A DNA stretch of 8,959 nt from Anaerolineae bacterium (GCA_016926575.1 JAFGOJ010000270.1:1-8959); one strand, 5' to 3'. Shown: positions 1-6,770, numbered from the stretch's first letter. Notes: generated by a model from the letters alone, not told the origin. Numbers and translations: made by a program.

Positions 1-5
1 ACCCT

Positions 6-1697
6 ATGAATGTTGATTTTTTGACCCTCGCTTGCCTGCGTGACCGGCTCGACGGCCTGCTCGGCGCTCGCGTCCAGCGCATCGTCGCTCCCGACGACCT
101 GTCGGTTGGGATGGAGCTGTACGCCAAAGAACGATTCCACCTGCTGGCCTCAGCCCATCCCCAGCACGCACGCGTCCTCCTGATGCCAGAACGGCTTCGT
201 CGGGGCACCGAGAGTGCCAGCCCGCTGCTCTTGCTCCTGCGCAAGTGGGTGCACGGCGCGCACCTGGTGGACGTGACGCAGCCACCCTGGGAGCGCATCC
301 TGATGCTCCACTTCGATGGCGCGGCGGGGGCGTGCCGCTTGGTGATCGAGGTCATCGGCCGCTACAGCAATGTGATCCTGGTGGGCCCCGACGGCAACGT
401 GCTCGAAGCGATCAAACGCATCGGGCCGCACCTGAACCGCTACCGGGTGACGCTCCCCGCCCATCCCTACCAGCTCCCTCCGCCCCCGGCCGGCCGCCCA
501 CCCGACACGCTCACCGCCTACGGCCTGGGCGCGATGCTGGCGAACGCCGATCCCGACCAACCGCTGCATACCGTCTTGGTGCGGCAACTCCTGGCGGTCG
601 GACCGGTGGCCGCGCGAGAGATCGCCGCCCGCGCTGCAGGCCATCCCGAGGCGCGCGTCGCCGACGCCGCGCCCGATGCCGTCGCTGCCGCCATTGCCGG
701 GCTGTTCGCCCCCATCGAGAGCGGTGAATGGGCCCCCCACGTCGCCCTGGACCAGGACGGCGAGGTGGCGGCCTTCACTGCATACGAGCCGCGTCAGTTC
801 GAGCGCGTCGAAGCGGTGGCAGACATCAGCACGGCGATGCAGCGCTATTTCGAGATCCGCCTGGCCGCCGACCCCTATGCCGCCGCCCGCCGGCGTGTGG
901 GCGACACGCTGAACGACGCCCTGGCGCGCGTCGAGCGGGCGCTGCACCAGGTGCGCTCCCAGCGCGTGGACGAGGCGGCGATTCAGCGTCTGCGCGAGAC
1001 GGGCGAACTGCTGTTGACCTACCAGCACCAGGTGCCCCGGCGTGCGGACTCGGTGGCGCTGGTGGATTACGAGGGGCAGCCGCGGCAGATCGCGCTGGAC
1101 CCGGCGCTGACGGCTGTGCAGAACGCGCAGGCGTACTTCCACCGCTACGAAAAAGCCCAGCGTGCTGGGGAGCAAGTCACCCGGCGCACGCACGAGCTCT
1201 CCGCCGACCGGGCCTACCTCGACCAGCTCGCCGCCGATTTGGCGCTGGCCGAGTCGCGCCCGGACATCGACGCAGTACACGAGGCGCTGGCCGAAGCGGG
1301 CTGGGCGCAGAAGAAGCGCAGCAGCAGCCGCCCCGAGGGTCCACGCAGTTTCGAGGTCGGCGGGTTCACGCTCCTCGTCGGGCGCAACGCGCGCCAGAAC
1401 GAAGAGCTCACCTTCCACCAGGCCGCCCCCACCGACCTGTGGCTGCACGCGCGTGGGGTGCCGGGAGCGCACGTGATCGTCAGGCGCGGGCAACAGGACG
1501 TGCCCGAGGAGGTCGTAGGGCAGGCGGCGGCGCTGGCGGTCTACTATTCGCCGGCGCGGGGCGACCGCGCCCCCGTCGACGTGGTCGAACGGCGCTTCGT
1601 GCGCAGCGTCCCCGGGCGGCCGGGCCTGGTCACCTACCGCAACGAGCGCACGGTGCTGGCAGAGGGACGGCTGCCTGCGGATCTGCTCCCGAAATAG
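6..1697 (+). CDS. rqcH: NFACT family ribosome quality control protein RqcH (Rqc2/FbpA homologue)
   Basis: Members of this family bind the 50S subunit carrying a stalled peptidyl-tRNA and direct C-terminal alanine tailing, marking the nascent chain for degradation. Older annotations call them fibronectin-binding protein. The 563-residue product matches the usual bacterial length of about 570. The N-terminal NFACT-N domain covers about residues 1-270, with Asp4 near the start and the EVIGRYSNVIL segment at 115-125. A helical coiled-coil region follows at about 290-430. The C-terminal NFACT-R domain (about 448-555) has GRNARQNEEL at 459-468 and DLWLHARGVPGAHV at 477-490, which are family hallmarks. 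The Asp-Arg pair that contacts tRNA in characterised homologues appears here as Glu96-Arg97. The ATG lies 5 nt from the window edge, so the ribosome binding site and promoter are not visible. It is convergent with ssb, with 12 bp between the stops. The family call is firm; activity is inferred. Confidence 0.95.
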   Translation: MNVDFLTLACLRDRLDGLLGARVQRIVAPDDLSVGMELYAKERFHLLASAHPQHARVLLMPERLRRGTESASPLLLLLRKWVHGAHLVDVTQPPWERILMLHFDGAAGACRLVIEVIGRYSNVILVGPDGNVLEAIKRIGPHLNRYRVTLPAHPYQLPPPPAGRPPDTLTAYGLGAMLANADPDQPLHTVLVRQLLAVGPVAAREIAARAAGHPEARVADAAPDAVAAAIAGLFAPIESGEWAPHVALDQDGEVAAFTAYEPRQFERVEAVADISTAMQRYFEIRLAADPYAAARRRVGDTLNDALARVERALHQVRSQRVDEAAIQRLRETGELLLTYQHQVPRRADSVALVDYEGQPRQIALDPALTAVQNAQAYFHRYEKAQRAGEQVTRRTHELSADRAYLDQLAADLALAESRPDIDAVHEALAEAGWAQKKRSSSRPEGPRSFEVGGFTLLVGRNARQNEELTFHQAAPTDLWLHARGVPGAHVIVRRGQQDVPEEVVGQAAALAVYYSPARGDRAPVDVVERRFVRSVPGRPGLVTYRNERTVLAEGRLPADLLPK

Positions 1698-1709
1698 CCC
1701 GCTTCGCCT

Positions 1710-2078
1710 TTATCCCGCCCCGTTATTTCCCCGCTCCCCCAACACCAGCGCACGGGTCGCGTCGCCGCGTTCCCAGTTGATCTTGTCGATGAAGACGATC
1801 TGGTCGGCCACGAACTCGTGCACCGTCTCCTGGCAGTCCTGGCGCTTCCGCTGACGGTAGCGTGCCTGGATCAGCACCTTCGAGCCGGGATCGAGGTAGG
1901 CGTGGGCCAGCAGGGCCGTCTCGCCGTAGACCACCACCCGCACGAACGAGGTGGGGTCCCGCTCGTCGTCGACGGCCAGGTAGAGGCGCATGAACGGGGT
2001 TTTGGACACGCCAACGCGCTGAAAATGGGGCGGGTGGGTGAGGTTTCCGATGAACCGACAGTCGTTGTTAACCGACAT
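1710..2078 (-). CDS. ssb: Short single-stranded DNA-binding protein (SSB, OB fold), no acidic tail
   Basis: The product is 122 residues and consists essentially of one OB fold of the bacterial SSB type. Recognisable parts are CRFIGNLTHPP at residues 7-17, MRLYLAVDD at 30-38, FVRVVVYGETALLAHAYLDPGSKVLI at about 45-70 (the KGs-V strand region of SSBs) and the closing strand VADQIVFID at 90-98. SSBs coat single-stranded DNA during replication, recombination and repair. This protein lacks the Gly/Pro-rich linker and the acidic DDIPF-like tip that recruit partner proteins in the main SSB of many bacteria, and ends in GERGNNGAG, so it may be an auxiliary paralogue. The ATG at 2078 is chosen because GGAGAG lies 7 nt upstream and the hydrophobic fold begins right after it. 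The open frame extends back to 2189, but that extension crosses the promoter, looks non-homologous and has no start codon near a Shine-Dalgarno. A strong promoter lies at 2161-2189. Confidence 0.88.
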   Translation of the reverse strand: MSVNNDCRFIGNLTHPPHFQRVGVSKTPFMRLYLAVDDERDPTSFVRVVVYGETALLAHAYLDPGSKVLIQARYRQRKRQDCQETVHEFVADQIVFIDKINWERGDATRALVLGERGNNGAG

Positions 2079-2118
2079 GGTCCATCTCTCCGGTGAGGAT
2101 TGGGTGCAATGCGTGCAT
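2068..2118 (-). CDS. Probable 16-codon leader ORF overlapping the ssb start
   Basis: A small ORF encodes MHALHPILTGEMDHVG and stops at TAA (2070-2068). Its ATG (2118-2116) is preceded by AAGGAGGT with a 5-nt spacer, a better ribosome binding site than the GGAGAG of ssb itself. It is out of frame with ssb, and its last 11 nt overlap the first 11 nt of ssb, so the ssb Shine-Dalgarno and start codon lie inside the small ORF. It starts about 36 nt after the predicted transcription start. This arrangement fits translational coupling, in which ribosomes that finish the leader restart on ssb. The peptide has no obvious attenuation run of one amino acid. An alternative is a sequencing indel that splits an N-terminal extension from ssb. 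The ORF is directly visible; its translation and role are inferred. Confidence 0.5.
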   Translation of the reverse strand: MHALHPILTGEMDHVG

Positions 2119-2123
2119 CGTTG

Positions 2124-2131
2124 ACCTCCTT
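2124..2131 (-). promoter_or_regulatory. Strong Shine-Dalgarno of the leader ORF
   Basis: AAGGAGGT on the minus strand is fully complementary to the standard 16S rRNA 3' end and is followed by CAACG-ATG. In the ssb frame there is no ATG, GTG or TTG between this site and the ssb start at 2078, so the site can only serve the small ORF (or a frameshifted product). Confidence 0.65.
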
Positions 2132-2160
2132 GCTGCGATGTGTGTGCAATGATGGGGGCG

Positions 2161-2189
2161 ATTTTATCACCGCGAAAAGGCTTTGTCAA
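2161..2189 (-). promoter_or_regulatory. Sigma-70 type promoter of the ssb transcript
   Basis: On the minus strand, a perfect -35 TTGACA (2189-2184) is separated by exactly 17 bp from TAAAAT (2166-2161), one mismatch from the -10 consensus. The predicted transcription start is near 2154, giving an ssb leader of about 76 nt that includes the small ORF. No other hexamer pair in the window is as close to consensus. It also shows that the ssb frame cannot begin at 2189. Confidence 0.85.
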
Positions 2190-2196
2190 GAGCAGC

Positions 2197-2220
2197 TTTT
2201 CGAACGGACTACTTCGAAAA
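2197..2220. repeat. Perfect inverted repeat next to the ssb promoter, possible operator
   Basis: TTTTCGAA (2197-2204) and TTCGAAAA (2213-2220) are perfect inverted 8-bp arms around the 8-bp spacer CGGACTAC. The proximal arm ends 7 bp upstream of the ssb -35 hexamer, and the centre lies at about -54 from the predicted start. This position is typical of sites for dimeric transcription regulators. It does not match the GAAC-N4-GTTC LexA box of Gram-positive type. The regulator is unknown; a purely structural role is possible. Confidence 0.45.
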
Positions 2221-2269
2221 TAGGCCGCGTTCTTGCTCCCGCCGGGTCCGTGACCTGCGCCGAGCGGGC

Positions 2270-2288
2270 GTCACGCTGAAAGCGTGAC
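2270..2288. terminator. Perfect 8-bp hairpin downstream of the glycan gene, possible terminator or REP-like element
   Basis: GTCACGCT (2270-2277) and AGCGTGAC (2281-2288) form a GC-rich 8-bp stem with a 3-nt loop. The hairpin lies 27-45 nt past the stop of the O-antigen ligase-like gene, where its transcript should end before the ssb promoter. No T-run follows on either strand, so a classic intrinsic terminator is not supported. The symmetric structure could instead be a dispersed palindromic (REP-like) repeat or a stem protecting the 3' end of the mRNA. Confidence 0.35.
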
Positions 2289-2297
2289 AGGAACCTT

Positions 2298-2310
2298 CGG
2301 TCTGAGACCG
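2298..2310. repeat. Short palindrome after the O-antigen ligase-like gene
   Basis: CGGTCT-G-AGACCG is a near-perfect palindrome 5-17 nt beyond the stop codon at 2315. As RNA it can form a 4-bp stem with a 5-nt loop. Together with the larger hairpin at 2270-2288 it makes a pair of tandem stems in the 125-bp non-coding gap 2190-2314, which otherwise holds only the inverted repeat at 2197-2220. Confidence 0.4.
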
Positions 2311-2314
2311 CCCC

Positions 2315-3817
2315 CTACCAACCGGCATGTTCGCCCGTTTGTGGTGGTGCCACCGGGGCCGTGGCGACTGCGTCCACAGCCTCACGCCGGGCGATGATCT
2401 CCGTCGTCGCCGCGCCCAGCCCCACGACTAACCAGAAGAGGGTCACCGAATGGTGGAAGTCGAGGTTGAAAAAGTAGTGGTCGAAGACGCCGCCGCCCAG
2501 TGCGCCGATCACCGCCGCGTAAAGCCCCCACCAGATTGGCTCCAGACGTGGGTGTTGGGCGACTACGGCCTTTGTGCGCCAGAAGCGGAGCAAAAAGAGG
2601 CCCATCACAGATAGGAAACTTGCCAGTCCTACCAGACCCATCTCTTCGGCGATCAAAAGGTAGACGTTCGCAACTCCAATGTACGTGTCGATGTCCGGCG
2701 ATCCGGCAAAGCCAACCCCCAGGATGGGGTACCGGCCGATCAGGATGAGCGCGTCCTTGTACTCGCCGAAGCGCATCTGCGTTGCCAGGTCCTGGCCCTG
2801 GAATCCCTGCACCAGGTGAACCACATAGTCCTGCGTCTGGGGCAGCAGCACGAACAGCACCGCCGCGCCCAGCATCAGCCACCACAGCTTGCGGTAGCGC
2901 AGGGTCGCCAGCATGACCATCGCCCCGCCCAGCCCCACCCACGACCCGCGCGAGATGGTCAACCCCAGGCAGATGACCATCACGCCCAGCATCGGCAGGA
3001 GCGTGCGGCGGCGGACGATGGGGCGGTCGGTGAAGAGCTGGGGGATGGTCACCGCGATGGCGATGTTGAGCAGGCTGCCCAACACGTTCGGGTCGACCGA
3101 GGTGGACGTGGCGCGCTGGGAGAGTGTGGGGTCCTCGCGGATGTAGCGCAGCACGCCCGGCCCCGCGGGGTAGCCGAAGACGCGCAGCGCCGACAGCGCC
3201 CGGATGGCCCACTCGTCGGGGATGACGTAGAGCACGATGCCCACCAGCGCCGCCAGCGAGGCGCACACCATCACCGCCCGCATCAATCGCTCCAATCGCT
3301 CGGGCTCGCGCACGGTGTTGACGACGAGGAAGAAGAACACCACGCTGAGCAGAATCTCCCCAAAGTGGCGGATGACGTAAGAGGTCAACGGCGCGTGCCC
3401 CAGGCCCAGGATGAAGGCCGTCAGCGCCAGGAGCAGGAAGATCAGTACCGGCCCGCCCAGTTCGGTGGTCACGAAGTGGCGCTGCTCACCGCTCATCAGT
3501 TCGAGCAGCCAGACGACGAACAACACGCCCAGCGCCGCGTCCAAAAAGGTGGGGGTGAAGCCGATGTCGAACGGGAAGGAGGCGAAGGGGAGCAGGCAGA
3601 CGATGCCGATGACGCCCCAGTAGGCCAGCTCGATGCTGCGCAGCATCAATAGGGCCGCGATCAGCGCCGCGACGCCCGCGACGGCGTACAACGGCCCGAC
3701 CTCGGCCAGCAGATAGCCCGCGCCCACCGCAATGCCCACGGTCAATACCAGGGCCAGCAGGACCGAAATCCAGCGGTGGCGGGAGGCGAAGAGCCTGTAG
3801 AGCAGATCGGTATTCAT
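2315..3817 (-). CDS. O-antigen ligase/polymerase family (WaaL/Wzy-type) polytopic membrane protein
   Basis: The 500-residue protein has about ten to twelve hydrophobic segments and resembles the Wzy_C/O-antigen ligase family. Family members join or polymerise lipid-linked glycans on the outer face of the membrane. Visible conserved stretches are RATSTSVDPNVLGSLLN (235-251), TISRGSWVGL with Arg290 (287-296), MRFGEYKDALILIGRYPILG (348-367, the large loop), NVYLLIAEEMGLVGL (384-398) and FDHYFFN (445-451). The C-terminal tail after about residue 475 is soluble and Pro/Ala-rich. In many ligases a His precedes the Asn of the NxYL motif; here it is Ala383. The ATG at 3817 is preferred over an in-frame TTG at 3856, because the TTG overlaps a promoter-like sequence and adds a low-complexity extension. 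There is no Shine-Dalgarno. It lies 46 bp downstream of the DUF2723 gene, consistent with a shared role in surface glycan or glycoprotein assembly. The substrate is unknown. Confidence 0.85.
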   Translation of the reverse strand: MNTDLLYRLFASRHRWISVLLALVLTVGIAVGAGYLLAEVGPLYAVAGVAALIAALLMLRSIELAYWGVIGIVCLLPFASFPFDIGFTPTFLDAALGVLFVVWLLELMSGEQRHFVTTELGGPVLIFLLLALTAFILGLGHAPLTSYVIRHFGEILLSVVFFFLVVNTVREPERLERLMRAVMVCASLAALVGIVLYVIPDEWAIRALSALRVFGYPAGPGVLRYIREDPTLSQRATSTSVDPNVLGSLLNIAIAVTIPQLFTDRPIVRRRTLLPMLGVMVICLGLTISRGSWVGLGGAMVMLATLRYRKLWWLMLGAAVLFVLLPQTQDYVVHLVQGFQGQDLATQMRFGEYKDALILIGRYPILGVGFAGSPDIDTYIGVANVYLLIAEEMGLVGLASFLSVMGLFLLRFWRTKAVVAQHPRLEPIWWGLYAAVIGALGGGVFDHYFFNLDFHHSVTLFWLVVGLGAATTEIIARREAVDAVATAPVAPPQTGEHAGW

Positions 3818-3827
3818 AGCTGGGTAA

Positions 3828-3856
3828 ATTAAAAATGACAAATGATGAAATGACAA
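3828..3856 (-). promoter_or_regulatory. Predicted promoter of the O-antigen ligase-like gene
   Basis: On the minus strand, TTGTCA (3856-3851) and TTTAAT (3833-3828) each match 5 of 6 consensus bases and are exactly 17 bp apart. The predicted start falls near 3821, only about 4 nt before the ATG at 3817, so the transcript would be nearly leaderless. The sequence sits in an AT-rich 46-bp spacer that stands out from the GC-rich surroundings. Confidence 0.55.
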
Positions 3857-3857
3857 A
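3833..3857. repeat. Direct 10-bp repeat in the AT-rich intergenic spacer
   Basis: AAATGACAAA occurs at 3833-3842 and again at 3848-3857, separated by TGATG, a 15-bp period. On the minus strand one copy covers the -35 hexamer of the predicted promoter and the other abuts the -10. It may be a pair of operator half-sites or a short degenerate intergenic tandem repeat. Confidence 0.45.
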
Positions 3858-3863
3858 GAAACG

Positions 3864-6761
3864 TTAAGGGAGGGTCCAGGTTCCCAGGGGTACAGTATAA
3901 AACCATCCGCTCATTGGCACAAGTGGGGCCAAGCGGAAACGTTCGTAGGCGACGAGGGTGGCGCTGACGCCGCCGCCGCTGAAGTCGGCGGGGAGGGGCA
4001 GCACGTGGCGATCGGTTACGCGGCTGCCGGCGATCCACTTGAGGGTGGGGACGGCTCCCAGGGCCGGCTGGCCGTCGTGACTGGCGAGCCAGCGCCCATC
4101 TTCTGCCACCAGGCGCACGCTGGTCGAGTAGTCGGCGGTGAGCGCGTGCATGCCGACGAGGGTGGCGTCGACGATGAAGGCCTCGCCATTGGCGGATGGG
4201 CGTGCGTCTACGTCAACCAGGGCGAACTCGCGCCCCAGGGGCACGAAACGCGCGTCGGCAGGTGGTGCGAATATCCACAGTTCCCCCAGCGGCCACCCCC
4301 AGGGCCCAGCGGCGCGCAGAACTTCCCCTTCCCCATTGATCAACGCAACGGCCAGCAGGCCGCGCGGATTGCCGGGCAGGTCGACGGCGACGGTCTGGTA
4401 CGCCCCGTCTGGGAGCGGCATCAATGAAACGACGGCCTCGGCGCCGCCGCGTGCGCGCACGCGGACGGTGCGCTGTGCGGCGTTCGGCCCGCGCCAGTGG
4501 AGGGTGACGCGCAGCGTGTCTGCTGCGCTGCGATCGAAGTCGATGCCGACGAGCGTGGGGCCGTCCGCGAAGGGCACGCGGCGCGGGTGGAGGGTGAAGG
4601 GGCGCGAGTCGGCGGGGGGGACGTCCAACCCGGTCAGTGCGAGGGACGGCGCGCCGTCGGCGAGGGGCAGTGTCTCGAACCCGGCCGCGGTGATGGTGTA
4701 GGCTCCCACGGTCAGGTGGTATGCGCCGGGTGAAAGGAACGGGTAGAGTGGCAGGGCCAGGCGCACGAAGCGCAGTTCGCCGGGTGCGACGTCGGTCTCC
4801 AGGCTGCGGTCGACCTGGGCCAGCGAGTGACCTTCGGCATCCGTGAGGTGGACGGTGAACGAGGGCGGCGGGTCGAGCGGGCCGACCGGCCGCCACGCCA
4901 GGACGAGCTCGATGACGTCGCCGGGGGCGAGGCGCTCGTTCAGCACGCTGAACCCCATCAGCTCGACCTGCCCCCCAAACTGCGCGCCCACCGGTTCGAG
5001 TGGCGCGGCGGGCTCGGTCACCGGGCGCGGGCGGAGCAGGAAGCCCTGTTCCCAAGGCTCGGTGGTAACGCCGGGAAACTCGTAGAACTGGGTGAGGAGC
5101 ACGGTCTGGTCGGACGGCGTCTCCTCAACGTGGCGCAGCCAGGTGTCGTGGTAGGCCTCACCGGCGACGGGGTAGACCTCGACCAATTCCACGTCAGGGC
5201 GCTGGCCTTCGATCACCTGAAGGTAGCGCAGCGGGGTGAACCAGCGCCAGTTCGCCAAGATGCGGGCGTTCTCAGGCGCGGCCTGGAGCAGCGGTTCGAC
5301 CGATTGGCGGGCGGTGGTGTCGCTTGCCAACTCGAAGAAGCTGGGCGCGTGTGTGGCCCCGTTGAGCACGCCCGTCCAGAGCAGGAGCGCGGCCAGGGCG
5401 GGCGCGAGGCGGCCCTTGAGCAGCGCCGGAAGCAGGCCCACGGCGACGGCCAGGGGCAGGTAGGCGGGCATCAGGTATTCCACCGTCTGCGGGGCGCGGT
5501 AGGTGATGGCGACGAACGTGTGCAGCGCGATGCTGCCCGCCAGCGCGACGAAGAGACGCCGCTCGCGCCACAGGAGCGCGAGCAATCCCAGCAAGGCCGC
5601 TGCCAACAAGGGCACGTTGAACTGGAAGGGGAAGAGCGTCGGCAGGAGCGCCAGGCGGTGCGGCAAGTCGGTGGGGTTGGCGAAGGCGAACATATCGCCG
5701 GCGAAGCCGCGCGCCAGGACGTGGTTGAGGAAACCGTCGAGCGTGGCCAGCCCGCCGGGGTTCTGGATTGGGTCCGCCAGCCCGCGCAGTGGCAGGTAGG
5801 CCAGTGGCAGCAGGCCCGCGGTCAAGCCCAGCGCGGGCCGCATCCAACGGCGCGGCTGGGTGATGAGGTGCGGGTCGATGAGCAGGACGTAGGCAACCAG
5901 GAAGAACGCGGGGAAGGCGAGGGACGGGTGGTGCGTCAGCCCGAGGCCAAGGGCCAGCGCGAAGAGGGTCAGGGCACGGTCCGATTCGCGTTCCCCGTCG
6001 CTGGCCGCGAAGTGGGCCAGAGCGTAGAGGGCCAGGGCCGTGAAGAAGGCGGTGGGGGTGCGGATGTTGGCGATGGTGGCCTGGGCCCAGAAGGTGGTGG
6101 CGGTGCCCAGGGTCAGTGCGGCGGCGAGGCCAGCGGCGATCTGGAGTGCAGGGGATGCACCCAGCGTGCGCGCCCACACGCGCGTGGCGCGGGCCAGTAG
6201 GAGCAAGGTGAAGGCGGCCAGCAGGGCGCTCATCAGGTTGAGGCTGTAGGCGGCGCTGGTCCAGGGGAGGAGATGGGTAAAAAGGTACCCCGCTATTGTG
6301 TAGAGTGGGTAACCGGGCGGGTGGGCGATGCCGAGCAGTGGCGCGACGAACTGGAATTCGCCCGCGTCGGCGGGGAGGAGGCCGGGTGCGGCGGTGGCGG
6401 CGTAGAGGAGCAGGGCAGCGGCGAAGAGTGCGCCGTCGGCTGCCCAGGCCCATCGCTTGGAGGCGTGGGCGGCATGCAGCAGCCACACGAGCACGGCCAG
6501 CAGCGCGACGGATGCGGCGACGGCCGGGCTCTGCTGTGGCCAGAGGACGTAGGCCAGCAGGATCAGCGCGGGCCAGCGCGGGTGCAGCCGCCGGGCGGCC
6601 CATAGCCCGCCCGCGCCTCCCAGCACAGTCGCCGCCAGGATGACGGGGATGGGAAGGGGGCGGCGCGCGGCTTCCAGTGCCACGCGGGCCAGAAACAGGC
6701 CGGCGGTCGCGCCGGGCAGGTGGCTTCGTATCGCTTCTTTCGAACAGAGTTGTCTTACCAA
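3864..6761 (-). CDS. DUF2723 family GT-C type membrane glycosyltransferase with beta-rich C-terminal region
   Basis: The 965-residue protein has an N-terminal half with more than ten hydrophobic segments (about 17-470). The first large outer loop carries LLPADAGEFQFVAPLLGIAHPPGYPLYT (128-155), the hallmark of DUF2723 proteins. Asp132 and Glu134 sit where GT-C enzymes place the catalytic acidic residues. Such enzymes are thought to transfer a sugar from a polyprenyl-phosphate donor to an acceptor outside the membrane; the acceptor here is unknown. The C-terminal half (about 480-965) is soluble, probably extracytoplasmic. It seems to hold three beta-sandwich-like units at about 597-690, 735-825 and 846-945, with 'GDxIELVLAW... 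FTVHLTDAEG... GAYHLTVGAYT' features in the first. The only upstream start is TTG at 6761, with no Shine-Dalgarno but a TATAAT 9 nt upstream. A GTG at 6683 is an alternative but would remove part of the first membrane segment. It follows the AlkZ-related stop by 10 bp. Confidence 0.85.
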   Translation of the reverse strand: MVRQLCSKEAIRSHLPGATAGLFLARVALEAARRPLPIPVILAATVLGGAGGLWAARRLHPRWPALILLAYVLWPQQSPAVAASVALLAVLVWLLHAAHASKRWAWAADGALFAAALLLYAATAAPGLLPADAGEFQFVAPLLGIAHPPGYPLYTIAGYLFTHLLPWTSAAYSLNLMSALLAAFTLLLLARATRVWARTLGASPALQIAAGLAAALTLGTATTFWAQATIANIRTPTAFFTALALYALAHFAASDGERESDRALTLFALALGLGLTHHPSLAFPAFFLVAYVLLIDPHLITQPRRWMRPALGLTAGLLPLAYLPLRGLADPIQNPGGLATLDGFLNHVLARGFAGDMFAFANPTDLPHRLALLPTLFPFQFNVPLLAAALLGLLALLWRERRLFVALAGSIALHTFVAITYRAPQTVEYLMPAYLPLAVAVGLLPALLKGRLAPALAALLLWTGVLNGATHAPSFFELASDTTARQSVEPLLQAAPENARILANWRWFTPLRYLQVIEGQRPDVELVEVYPVAGEAYHDTWLRHVEETPSDQTVLLTQFYEFPGVTTEPWEQGFLLRPRPVTEPAAPLEPVGAQFGGQVELMGFSVLNERLAPGDVIELVLAWRPVGPLDPPPSFTVHLTDAEGHSLAQVDRSLETDVAPGELRFVRLALPLYPFLSPGAYHLTVGAYTITAAGFETLPLADGAPSLALTGLDVPPADSRPFTLHPRRVPFADGPTLVGIDFDRSAADTLRVTLHWRGPNAAQRTVRVRARGGAEAVVSLMPLPDGAYQTVAVDLPGNPRGLLAVALINGEGEVLRAAGPWGWPLGELWIFAPPADARFVPLGREFALVDVDARPSANGEAFIVDATLVGMHALTADYSTSVRLVAEDGRWLASHDGQPALGAVPTLKWIAGSRVTDRHVLPLPADFSGGGVSATLVAYERFRLAPLVPMSGWFYTVPLGTWTLP

Positions 6762-6770
6762 GGTGTAGGG

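Noticed and set aside
150..1493. A 447-codon open frame on the minus strand opposite rqcH
   Set aside because: High GC removes stop codons from antisense frames. The product is His/Arg/Gly-rich with no domain, and the plus strand encodes a clearly recognised NFACT protein.
2079..2189. N-terminal extension of ssb to 2189
   Set aside because: The extension crosses the TTGACA/TAAAAT promoter and the leader, and has no SSB similarity, whereas the ATG at 2078 has a Shine-Dalgarno.
2197..2220. LexA/SOS box upstream of ssb
   Set aside because: The arms TTTTCGAA/TTCGAAAA do not fit GAAC-N4-GTTC or CTGT-N8-ACAG, so only a generic operator-like inverted repeat is claimed.
2816..3652. A 278-codon plus-strand frame opposite the O-antigen ligase-like gene
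   Set aside because: The product is dominated by Gln, His, Arg and Asp, as expected from reading the complement of hydrophobic membrane-protein codons. It has no start signal.
4827..6200. A 457-codon plus-strand frame opposite the DUF2723 gene
   Set aside because: It is Gly/Gln/Glu/Arg-rich low complexity with no recognisable domain, a shadow of the membrane enzyme on the other strand.
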